Below are positions 35,607 through 42,122 of a stretch of 64,000 nt of DNA, piece after piece. Source of the stretch: Terrimesophilobacter bigeumensis (GTDB taxonomy: Bacteria; Actinomycetota; Actinomycetes; Actinomycetales; Microbacteriaceae); assembly GCF_039537265.1 (NCBI RefSeq), contig NZ_BAABAE010000003.1, forward strand, positions 372,001-436,000, written 5' to 3'. The first letter of the stretch is position 1. Each line of letters begins with the position of its first letter. Below the pieces are notes generated by a model. The model was given only the letters and a program-made list of their open reading frames with translations. It made no database searches and was not told the origin of the DNA. The position numbers were made by a program, and so were the translations under genes.

Positions 35607-35656
35607 CATCAAGTAAAAGATTCTTTACAGTGACCATGTCAATAATCTTGTACAAG
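35603..35656 (+). promoter_or_regulatory. Promoter and palindrome of the membrane protein/XRE pair
   Basis: TTGACA (35603-35608) and TACAGT (35626-35631) are 17 bp apart. CTTGTACAAG (35647-35656) is a perfect 10-bp palindrome just before the ribosome site and could be bound by the XRE protein. A GTAAA/TTTAC inverted repeat (35613-35628) lies in the spacer. Confidence 0.6.
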
Positions 35657-35664
35657 GAGTTCAC

Positions 35665-36093
35665 ATGGCATCCGAAGAACGCAACGCCTGGCAGTTCGGG
35701 ATCCTCGCGATCGTGGCCTACACGGTCTATGTCGCGGTCATCCTGGGTCGCGCCGCGGGCGCACCCCTCGTCGAGGTAGAGTTCGCCTGGCCGATGATCT
35801 GGACGATCCTCGGCTCGATCGCGGCATCCATCGTTATCGCGATTCTCCTGGGCACGCTCTTCCCGAGAACCGTCCAGAAGCCGGATGTCCGCGACAAGCA
35901 GATCGGCCGCTTCGGCGACCACGTGGGCCAGGGCTTCGTCATCGCGGGCGCGCTCGCGGCGATGCTCATGGCGATCGCCGACTGGGACCGCTTCTGGATC
36001 GCGAACGTCATCTACCTCGGCTTCGTGCTCTCGGCGGTGCTCTCGTCGGTCGCGAAGATCGTGGCCTACCGCAAGGGGTTCCAGCCGTGGTGA
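35665..36093 (+). CDS. Four-helix integral membrane protein
   Basis: 142 residues. There are four hydrophobic segments (about 10-28, 42-66, 88-104, 112-130), separated by a short loop with RTVQKPDVRDKQIGRFGDHV. The pattern resembles DUF2178-like membrane proteins that sit next to small XRE regulators in many Gram-positive bacteria. The stop overlaps the following regulator start by 7 bp, so they are coupled. The function is unknown; a self-contained sensor/regulator pair is plausible. Confidence 0.85.
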   Translation: MASEERNAWQFGILAIVAYTVYVAVILGRAAGAPLVEVEFAWPMIWTILGSIAASIVIAILLGTLFPRTVQKPDVRDKQIGRFGDHVGQGFVIAGALAAMLMAIADWDRFWIANVIYLGFVLSAVLSSVAKIVAYRKGFQPW

Positions 36094-36335
36094 AACCGAC
36101 GATGGTGACCAACGACATCCGGACCCTGCGGTTCACGCACGGCGAGATGACGCAGGCCGAGCTGGCCGACCGTGTCGGGATGACGCGGCAGACGATCATC
36201 GCGATCGAGCAGGGGCGGTATTCGCCGTCACTCGAGGTCGCGTTCCAGATCGCGCGGGTGTTCGGGGTTCCGCTCGATGAGGTTTTTCAGTATCCGGATG
36301 CCGACGCGGCTCCGCAGGGAAAGGCAGGCAAGTGA
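36087..36335 (+). CDS. Small XRE-family (Cro/CI) regulator
   Basis: 82 residues, GTG start at 36087 with AAGGGG 8 bp upstream; GTG 36090 and ATG 36102 are alternatives. It is almost entirely one helix-turn-helix: MTQAELADRVGMTRQTIIAIEQGRYSPSLEVAFQIARVFG (about 21-60), ending in VPLDEVFQY. Such YozG-like proteins are typically encoded with a membrane protein that modulates them, as here. It also overlaps the oxidoreductase gene by 4 bp, so all three are one operon. Confidence 0.93.
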   Translation: MVKPTMVTNDIRTLRFTHGEMTQAELADRVGMTRQTIIAIEQGRYSPSLEVAFQIARVFGVPLDEVFQYPDADAAPQGKAGK

Positions 36336-37300
36336 AGGCGATCATGCAGGACTCCTACGGCTCGGCCGACGTGCTCGAGTTGCGCGAGGTGGAGCGGCCC
36401 GTGCCGGCGGCGGATGAGGTGCTCATCCGGGTGAAGGCGGCCGGTGTCAACATGGCCGATTGGCACGTGATGACGGGGGAGCCGACGTTCGCCCGGTTGT
36501 TCCTCGGCTTCGGGGGCCCGAGGGAGAAGACGCGGGGTTCGGATGTCGCGGGTGTCGTTGAGGAGGTCGGCTCGGCTGTGACGCGGTTCCGCGTGGGCGA
36601 TGAGGTCTTCGGCTCGGCGTCGGGGTCGTTCGCGGAGTTCGCGGTGGCCCGCGAGAAGCGGGTGGTTCTGAAACCGGAGAGCGTGCTGTTCGTGCAGGCG
36701 GCCGCAGTGTCGATGGCGGGCTACACGGCGTTGCAGGCGCTGCGCGCTGCGGGCGTGGTCGAGGGTGTGGAGGCCGGCATCCGGGTGCTCGTGGTCGGCG
36801 CCGGGGGCGGGGTCGGTTCGTTCGCGGTGCAGCTCGCGAAGCATGTCGGGGCGCACGTCACGGGCGTGTGCAGCACGGGCAAGGTCGAGCTCGTGCGTTC
36901 GCTCGGCGCGGATGCGGTCATCGACTACACGTCCGAGCCCGTGACGGGGGAGTTCGACGTCGTGATCGACATCGCGGGTGGACGGTCGCCGGCCGAGTCC
37001 CGCAGGCTCCTCGCGCCGAAGGGCGTTCTCGTGATCGTCGGCGGCGAGGGCGGTGGCAAGGTGCTCGGACTGGCCGGCCGCAGCCTCGCGGCGCCGTTCC
37101 TGTCGATGTTCGCGAGCCAGAAGCTCGTCGGCCTGTTCGCGACCGAGTCCGCGGATGACCTGGCCGCCCTGGCCGAGCTCCTCGCCTCCGGCGCGATCAC
37201 CCCGGCCATCGACCGCACGTTCCCGCTCGCCGAGGCACCGGATGCGATCCGGCACCTGGCGGCCGGCCGTGCGGCCGGGAAAGTTGTGGTGGCTCCCTAG
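36332..37300 (+). CDS. Zinc-independent medium-chain alcohol/quinone oxidoreductase
   Basis: 322 residues, GTG start overlapping the XRE stop. MKAIMQDSYGSADVLELREV and GVNMADWHVMTG are typical of the quinone-oxidoreductase branch of medium-chain dehydrogenases. The N-terminal GroES-like domain lacks the zinc-ligand cysteines. The cofactor motif is VLVVGAGGGVGSFAVQLAKH (about 152-171), followed by SLGADAVIDY. It probably reduces quinones or enones with NADPH. It is coupled to the XRE regulator. Confidence 0.92.
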   Translation: MKAIMQDSYGSADVLELREVERPVPAADEVLIRVKAAGVNMADWHVMTGEPTFARLFLGFGGPREKTRGSDVAGVVEEVGSAVTRFRVGDEVFGSASGSFAEFAVAREKRVVLKPESVLFVQAAAVSMAGYTALQALRAAGVVEGVEAGIRVLVVGAGGGVGSFAVQLAKHVGAHVTGVCSTGKVELVRSLGADAVIDYTSEPVTGEFDVVIDIAGGRSPAESRRLLAPKGVLVIVGGEGGGKVLGLAGRSLAAPFLSMFASQKLVGLFATESADDLAALAELLASGAITPAIDRTFPLAEAPDAIRHLAAGRAAGKVVVAP

Positions 37301-37372
37301 GCTCGCGGGCGAGTTATCCACACGGGGAGCATTCTTTCGAACCATCTGGCGGGATATCGCTAACGTGGCGTC

Positions 37373-38103
37373 ATGCGTGTCGGCGTCTACATTGACGGGT
37401 TCAACTTGTACTACGGCGCACGCGGGATTTGCGGGCGATCGACTCCGGGATGGCGGTGGCTCGATCTAAGGGCCCTCTCGGCGAACCTTCTTCAGCAGCA
37501 ATCGAACTGGTCAAATGCAATTGTGGAGCGAGTGGTGTTTTGCACCGCGCGCATCAGCGGGGGTGACAATCCGGGTGGCCAGCGTGATCAGGATGTCTAC
37601 CTGCGTGCTCTGAGGGAGGCTGGCTCCGCGGACGAGCAGTCGATGGGCCACTATGTTTCGCGAACGTCTACTGTCCCGCTTGCGTGCCCGACAAGAAAGG
37701 GCGGCCAGTGTTAACGAAGCCCGCCTGGCCGGTCATGGTGAAGGACGTTTCGGGTCAGCCGCGGCCCGACTCAGTATTCATGGTGTCGGTCGCTCGGCGC
37801 GAGGAGAAGGGCTCCGACGTCAACGTCGCTTCCCATCTACTACTTGACGTGCTCAGCAATCGAGTTGATGCGGCGATCGTGATCAGCAATGACAGCGACT
37901 TGGCCTTCCCCGTTAAGGAAGTGCGCCGCCGCGTGCCGGTGGGGCTCGTCAATCCGACCAGAAACTTTCCCGCTGGGCGAATGAATGGGTCCGCGAGCGA
38001 TGGTGTCGGCCAGCATTGGTGGTACCAGCTGCGGAAGACCGACTTCGAAGATGCACAGCTACCGGATCCGGTCGGCTCAATCTTCCGGCCTGTGGGCTGG
38101 TGA
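37373..38103 (+). pseudogene. NYN-domain (LabA-like) nuclease gene split by a frameshift
   Basis: The first part (37373-37714) reads MRVGVYIDGFNLYYGARG, the catalytic start of NYN proteins with the conserved aspartate. It ends in an out-of-frame tail. The second part continues in the -1 frame from about 37680 with VPDKKGRPVLTKPAWPVMV. It keeps the later acidic residues in KGSDVNVASHLLLDVL and VISNDSDLAFPVKEVRR. At 37677-37687 CTTGCGTGCCC gives LAC in frame 1; one extra base (CTT GCC GTG CCC) would give LAVPDK and restore a protein of about 240 residues. Either a one-base deletion inactivated this putative RNase or the base is a sequencing error. Confidence 0.8.
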
Positions 38104-38145
38104 ACGCGCCTTCGCGCAATCTCGGGTAAGCTAACTGCTACACCG

Positions 38146-38173
38146 CTCGGCCCCTCTGGGGCCGAGTTTTCTT
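38146..38173 (+). terminator. Rho-independent terminator after the NYN locus
   Basis: CTCGGCCCC (38146-38154) and GGGGCCGAG (38158-38166) form a perfect 9-bp GC-rich stem with a TCT loop. TTTTCTTT follows. It is the clearest intrinsic terminator in the window. Confidence 0.88.
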
Positions 38174-38202
38174 TAACTGGTACTGGGGCCTCGAGCGCCG
38201 CT

Positions 38203-38238
38203 GGTTGATGGATCGCCGAAGGCGATCGTCTCCAAACC
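38203..38238. repeat. Degenerate single REP-like unit
   Basis: GGTTGATGGATCGCC-GAA-GGCGATCGTCTCCAAACC matches the half-unit seen at 33142-33175, with mutated outer arms. It lies between the terminator and the convergent vapC gene. Confidence 0.55.
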
Positions 38239-38267
38239 AACTCACGATGACCACGAGGGGATCTGCC

Positions 38268-38651
38268 TCACCGAAGCGTTCCCACCCCGATACTCTCAGC
38301 GGCGCGAGTGAGCTGCTGATCGAAGGTCGCGAGCGGCAGCCCCTCCAGCTGCGCGACGGCCAGCACGCAGCAGTCCGGCATCCGGAGCCCGGTGGTGGCT
38401 CGTAGTTCGGCGAGGATCAGCGGCTCGCTGGCTGAGGCTTGGTGCGCGGCTACGCCGATAGTGGTGAGGTTGTCGAGTAGCTGGCTGCCGCGTCCGGTTC
38501 GTACGGCACCGACGAGTACTTCGGCGAGGGTGAGTTGATGCATCCGGAATCCGTGGACGGCGTGGTCTTCGAGCAACTCCGCGGCACGCTGGTGATGGCG
38601 GTCGTTCGGGTCGAGGAAGGCAATGACGACGCTTGCGTCGAGAACGATCAT
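38268..38651 (-). CDS. vapC: PIN-domain toxin, VapC family
   Basis: 127 residues from ATG 38651, which overlaps the antitoxin stop (ATGA). The PIN fold shows its acidic residues in MIVLDASVVIAFLDPND (D6), LTLAEVLVGAV (E about 42), RMPDCCVLAVAQ (D about 91) and LATFDQQL (D about 108). It is a predicted Mg-dependent RNase cutting tRNA or rRNA when freed from VapB. Its length is normal. Confidence 0.92.
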   Translation of the reverse strand: MIVLDASVVIAFLDPNDRHHQRAAELLEDHAVHGFRMHQLTLAEVLVGAVRTGRGSQLLDNLTTIGVAAHQASASEPLILAELRATTGLRMPDCCVLAVAQLEGLPLATFDQQLTRAAESIGVGTLR

Positions 38652-38905
38652 GCTGGCCAATCGGTGCGAAGATCCTCCAAGTAGCCGGGGCCGTAGGCAT
38701 CCGGTTCGCTTCCCTGCAGGCGCTTAAGGGCGGCTAGTCGGATTTCTAGCGCGGCATCCTGCGCGAGCGCTTCGCCACCGGCGGTGATTGTGCGGACGAT
38801 GAGGCGAGACCGTGGCTCGTTCGGCCACCGTTTTGCGGCTTCGTCGAGGGCGCGCGCGACGTCGTCGGTCTCGGTGACCTGGTAGCGGCGGCGGGATGTC
38901 GGCAT
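38648..38905 (-). CDS. vapB: VapB-like antitoxin
   Basis: 85 residues from ATG 38905; the longer frame includes the operator. The N-terminus MPTSRRRYQVTETDDVARAL resembles a ribbon-helix-helix start, followed by acidic and helical sequence ending in YLEDLRTDWPA that would wrap the toxin. It precedes vapC with a 4-bp overlap. A palindrome lies just upstream. Confidence 0.85.
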   Translation of the reverse strand: MPTSRRRYQVTETDDVARALDEAAKRWPNEPRSRLIVRTITAGGEALAQDAALEIRLAALKRLQGSEPDAYGPGYLEDLRTDWPA

Positions 38906-38914
38906 GAAAGCATG

Positions 38915-38939
38915 GTACCACCGAGGCTCGAGGTGGTAC
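38915..38939. promoter_or_regulatory. VapBC operator palindrome
   Basis: GTACCACC (38915-38922) and GGTGGTAC (38932-38939) are perfect 8-bp arms. They enclose CGAG/CTCG, 10 bp before the vapB start. This is the expected autoregulatory site of the toxin-antitoxin pair. Confidence 0.7.
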
Positions 38940-38955
38940 ACCGTTGCGCTCGGTG

Positions 38956-39501
38956 TCATGACTCGTCAGTCGTGGTGGCCTCGTAGCGCTCCCGGTTGCG
39001 GCGGAGCATCTCGTCGTGCTGAGTGCAGGCCAGGCAGGCGCAGGGGTATTCATGCGGCCCCGGAATCGTGGCATTGCGCGGTAGGTGCTCATAACCGAAG
39101 TAGTCCCGAAAGCTGTAGCGCGGCCCGTCGCTGTAGATGCTTTTCCCGTTGGAGAAGTAGATGCTCAGGAGCTCATGCTCGATGAGTTCCGGCGCCAGTC
39201 GGAGGGTTTCGGAGAAGTGCTCGAACGGTTCGCTGTAGCCGCCGTGAAGTTCGGTGTCGAGGTGGGCGACCGCGTAATAAGTGACGGGGCGGAGGGCGCG
39301 CTTGTTCAACGCCTTCACAAACTTCGGAATGCGGTTCTCGATCGCGTCGGAGGCATCGCCGCCGACTTTCGCCATGTGCTGGTTGCGCAGGTTCTCATCC
39401 AGGGCGAGGACCCAGGTGCCATTCCCTCCCTTGGCGTGAGGTTTGGCGAAGAGCTTGGGCGCAAAAAGTTCGAACAGGTCATAGCCGGCTTCGATGATCA
39501 T
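38956..39501 (-). CDS. Hypothetical protein
   Basis: 181 residues, family not recognised. No signal or membrane segment. The C-terminal part has CACLACTQHDEMLRRNRE (about 153), two cysteines spaced C-A-C-L-A-C that could bind metal, and a long hydrophilic middle (PFEHFSETLRLAPELIEHEL). Codon use is less GC-rich than in mfd or glmU, as in the next genes. It lies 50 bp upstream of vapB on the same strand. No function can be given. Confidence 0.75.
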   Translation of the reverse strand: MIIEAGYDLFELFAPKLFAKPHAKGGNGTWVLALDENLRNQHMAKVGGDASDAIENRIPKFVKALNKRALRPVTYYAVAHLDTELHGGYSEPFEHFSETLRLAPELIEHELLSIYFSNGKSIYSDGPRYSFRDYFGYEHLPRNATIPGPHEYPCACLACTQHDEMLRRNRERYEATTTDES

Positions 39502-39600
39502 GGGGCGAGGGTACAGAGGCCCGAATAGCAGGGTGCTGCAACTGCCTAAACTGGGGAAAGTGTGCAGGTCTGTGCAGCTGTGAGGGAGGGGATGTTGAAC

Positions 39601-40062
39601 CTAAAATTCAGTCCCGAGCACAAACGGCGCGAGCGCCTCGCGGAGCTTCGCATTTAGGGTCGCTGTGTAGTACCGGTGCTTCTCCTTCCACTCCTTGGTA
39701 TTCAGGAAGGTCGTGTGCTGCCCGCATAGTTCAACGAGCGCATCGTGCTCGATGAGGTACCAGGTCTCTTTCGCGCGAAAGGCTATGTAGAGGGCCTTCG
39801 ATTGGTACTTCTTGTGAATCTCGAGTCCAGCCTTGAGTTGGACGTTCAATGTTCGGTCGCCATGATGGTGGTAGGCAAGGAAGTCCGCACCCTGCCAGTC
39901 GTCGGCGAGTTTGATGCAGTTAAATCCGAACTCGGCGAGAAGCGCAGCAACCTTCTGGAAGTTGTAGATCTCTTTCTGGTTCGCGTTGAGTTCGGCGTAT
40001 TTGATCTGTGGCCACCTCGAGACGGGGCCAAGCGGCGTTGTAGGTTGCGTGTGTTCGGTCAT
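39601..40062 (-). CDS. Hypothetical protein with PD-(D/E)XK-like motif
   Basis: 153 residues. NFQKVAALLAEFGFNCIKLA is followed by DDWQGADFLAYHHHGDRTLNVQLKAG (about 54-79). The D...(Q)LK arrangement resembles the core of restriction-like PD-(D/E)XK folds, in which Q can replace E. It is cytosolic and lies alone, with 99 bp of intergenic space downstream. GC content is visibly low. A nuclease or nuclease-derived role is a guess from the motif. Confidence 0.75.
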   Translation of the reverse strand: MTEHTQPTTPLGPVSRWPQIKYAELNANQKEIYNFQKVAALLAEFGFNCIKLADDWQGADFLAYHHHGDRTLNVQLKAGLEIHKKYQSKALYIAFRAKETWYLIEHDALVELCGQHTTFLNTKEWKEKHRYYTATLNAKLREALAPFVLGTEF

Positions 40063-40171
40063 GAAGTTTAGTTTCCTTCATCGCATGAAGACTGGGCGCC
40101 TGCGGCAGTCGTTGCCGCGCCCTGCTTTCGTGTATGAGTCGACATGGGACAGCCTCGACTATGTTCGGGTC

Positions 40172-40369
40172 ATGTTCAATGACTACCTCGGAAACTATGC
40201 CGGTCTCGGAATCGTCCTCCTGATCATCTACCTCGTTGTCTCCTTGGCGATGATTGGGGTCTTCATCTGGATCATGTATTCGATCATCTGGCGGGCAGTG
40301 CGTCGTGGGATGCGCGAGTTCTACGCCGAAACGGATCTGCCTCCGAGTGCTCGCTTCACGTCGCCATAG
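40172..40369 (+). CDS. Small single-pass membrane protein, paralogue B
   Basis: 65 residues from ATG 40172; an upstream in-frame extension is possible. One hydrophobic helix (GIVLLIIYLVVSLAMIGVFI) is followed by MYSIIWRAVRRGMREFYAE. The tail matches paralogue A at 33279-33491 almost exactly. Two copies 7 kb apart suggest a small family of membrane proteins with a conserved cytoplasmic tail. The function is unknown. Confidence 0.7.
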   Translation: MFNDYLGNYAGLGIVLLIIYLVVSLAMIGVFIWIMYSIIWRAVRRGMREFYAETDLPPSARFTSP

Positions 40370-40412
40370 TTGTCGGGGGAGCGTGCATTCGCGCGACGGA
40401 TAACCTTTCACC

Positions 40413-40895
40413 ATGGCTCTTCCCGAGGTATGCGTCTGCTACCTCATCCGGGAGACCGCGCATGGAGCCGAGGTGTTGCTCGGCCGCAAGAAGACCGGCC
40501 TCGGTCGCGGCAAGCTGGTCGGCCCGGGAGGGAAGCTTGAGCCCGGTGAGTCGTCGACGGATGCCGTCGTGCGCGAGGTCGCCGAGGAGGTCGGGGTGGT
40601 CGTCGATGCTGACGCGCTCGAGCCCATCGGTGAGCTGACCTACCCGTTTCCGCATCATCCGGAATGGAGTCAGAAGTCGTGGGCGTTCGTGTGTCGTCGA
40701 TGGGCGGGGGAGCCGAAGCCATCCGTCGAGCTCGAGCCCGAGTGGCATCCGCTCGACGCCATCCCGCTCGACGGGATGTGGGATGACGCGAAGCACTGGC
40801 TGCCGAACGCGCTGCGAGGGGAGTACGTCGTCGCGACGTTCGCGTTTGCCGAGGATGGCGAGACCATCGAGTCGACGGACTGGGTCCCGCGCTAA
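40413..40895 (+). CDS. Nudix hydrolase, MutT / 8-oxo-dGTP diphosphatase type
   Basis: 160 residues. The Nudix box is complete: GGKLEPGESSTDAVVREV then AEEVGV (about 38-61), matching GX5EX7REUXEEXGU. The flanking VLLGRKKTGLGRGKLVGPGG resembles MTH1-like 8-oxo-dGTPases. It would sanitise oxidised nucleotides. Its stop overlaps that of the convergent SRA-HNH gene by 4 bp. It has GC-rich codons, unlike the preceding hypotheticals. Confidence 0.92.
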   Translation: MALPEVCVCYLIRETAHGAEVLLGRKKTGLGRGKLVGPGGKLEPGESSTDAVVREVAEEVGVVVDADALEPIGELTYPFPHHPEWSQKSWAFVCRRWAGEPKPSVELEPEWHPLDAIPLDGMWDDAKHWLPNALRGEYVVATFAFAEDGETIESTDWVPR

Positions 40896-41764
40896 GCGAA
40901 TCCCCACTGCGACCGGTGGTACTGTGCGTTAGCAATGTCGAGCTTGTGATCCTTGCGGAAGGTCAATTCGGCGAACGGGGTAAGGTCACTCGTCTTCGCC
41001 ACCGTGAGGTCGTTGAGGATCACCATTCCGCCGATATCGAGCTGTGTGTGGTGGTTCGGGCAGAGGCAAAGAAGGTTGTTCAACGCATCAGCTCCCAGAT
41101 GGGGTCGCCCAAGCGGTCGGACATGGGCACCTTCCGAGTAGTAGCGGTCGCTAATCCCGGGTATCGACGATTGGCATATCTGACAGTGGTGCTCGTAGAG
41201 GGCTTTCACTTCACGAGAGAGTTGAGTGTCGCGGATGCGGCGTGAGATCGTGCTGGTTGCGAATGCTGGATCCAGAACCGGCTCTTCCTCTGTCCATAGG
41301 TGCGCTTGTTCGGGGATCCGATCGAGTCGGAAGCGGACAATCTCCAAACCTTCGGCTCCCTCTTCAATCCACCAGTCGGTGACGAGGAAGAGTCCCGCGT
41401 ACTGATATCCCGAGGGTGGGGCATAAGGGTTCGATCGGTGAGCGCCTCGCACGACGCGGACGGGGAGTCCTTCAACCTGGCTTGTGATGAGCCCAGCGTT
41501 TCCCGGTGCATCGACTGACTGGTTCTTGGTCTGCTTCGTGGCGCCCGGATCACGACCGCCGTGACCGGTGTAAATGATGTAGTCGCCGTAGTCTCGATCA
41601 TCCACGTAGCCGCCCGAGACGACGATCGAGTCGGCGCCTTCCTGCTTGGCGCCGGAGATGCCGGCTTGGGTCGGGCGATGAACATGGGCGTCGTGCAGCT
41701 CGCGGCGGTCGACGAAGAGGTCGCCGACCTTGACGCCGTCGGGTGTGCCGAAGAATCTGGCCAT
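40892..41764 (-). CDS. SRA-HNH modification-dependent restriction endonuclease
   Basis: 290 residues. The N-terminal YDG/SRA domain (about 1-150) has GDLFVDRRELHDAHVHRPTQ, GADSIVVSGGYVDDRDYGDY, IIYTGHGGRD and GLPVRVVRGA, the fold that flips and reads modified cytosines. The C-terminal HNH nuclease (about 195-260) has HCQICQSS, the EGAHVRPLG histidine, and NNLLCLCPNHHTQLDIGG. Enzymes of this architecture cut DNA carrying 5-methyl- or hydroxymethylcytosine, or phosphorothioate in some cases. It should act as a one-gene type IV defence in the cytosol. It opens the defence-like block. Confidence 0.93.
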   Translation of the reverse strand: MARFFGTPDGVKVGDLFVDRRELHDAHVHRPTQAGISGAKQEGADSIVVSGGYVDDRDYGDYIIYTGHGGRDPGATKQTKNQSVDAPGNAGLITSQVEGLPVRVVRGAHRSNPYAPPSGYQYAGLFLVTDWWIEEGAEGLEIVRFRLDRIPEQAHLWTEEEPVLDPAFATSTISRRIRDTQLSREVKALYEHHCQICQSSIPGISDRYYSEGAHVRPLGRPHLGADALNNLLCLCPNHHTQLDIGGMVILNDLTVAKTSDLTPFAELTFRKDHKLDIANAQYHRSQWGFA

Positions 41765-41954
41765 TTTGCGTCCTCGCGCTCAGGAAAGTGAGCCTTTCAT
41801 AGAGTGCCTGTTTATACCGAGCTTGGCGCGTTCTTGTTCGGTATGCCACTTTCGTCGATCTTTGCCTGGGGGAATCGATGGAGGTGTGAAGGCGCAGGTG
41901 ACAGAACCGGATCATCGTTCGGTCGTCGAGCTTCCTCAAATAAGAGTGAAGGAA

Positions 41955-42005
41955 CCAGAGGTCGCAGGTTCAAATCCTGTCAGCCCGACATTTGTCAGCC
42001 CGACA
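41955..42005 (+). repeat. tRNA 3'-end remnant (T-arm and acceptor), possible attachment site
   Basis: 41955-41990 reads like the 3' end of a tRNA. CGCAGGTTCAAATCCTGTC (41963-41981) is a T-arm, followed by CAGCCCG-A, an acceptor strand like that of actinobacterial tRNA-Pro. No 5' half is present. The end TGTCAGCCCGACA is repeated at 41993-42005. The 19-bp T-arm recurs with one mismatch at 47539-47557. The rest of the gap from 41765 shows only an ATACCGA/TCGGTAT inverted repeat (41814-41844), possibly a control site of the SRA-HNH gene. Confidence 0.65.
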
Positions 42006-42072
42006 CCGAAGTACCGGAGATTCAAGGGTTTCCGGGACTTCGAAGGACTTTCACCCATCCCGGTCTTCTCGC

Positions 42073-42113
42073 TTTACCGTCTATGTCCAGTATTTCTGGA
42101 CATAGACGGTAAA
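42073..42113. promoter_or_regulatory. Perfect 18-bp-arm palindrome before the STAND-like gene
   Basis: TTTACCGTCTATGTCCAG (42073-42090) is perfectly complementary to 42096-42113 around a 5-nt loop TATTT. It ends 9 bp before the start codon and would cover the ribosome site as RNA. It may be an operator for the winged-helix domain encoded next, or a translation-blocking hairpin. Confidence 0.85.
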
Positions 42114-42122
42114 GTGTGTTTC

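Noticed and set aside
41955..42005. A functional tRNA gene
   Set aside because: Only T-arm and acceptor strand are present; no anticodon or D-arm can be folded upstream.
41730..42122. Upstream extension of the STAND-like frame
   Set aside because: It would translate the tRNA remnant and the palindrome; the winged helix begins properly at ATG 42123.
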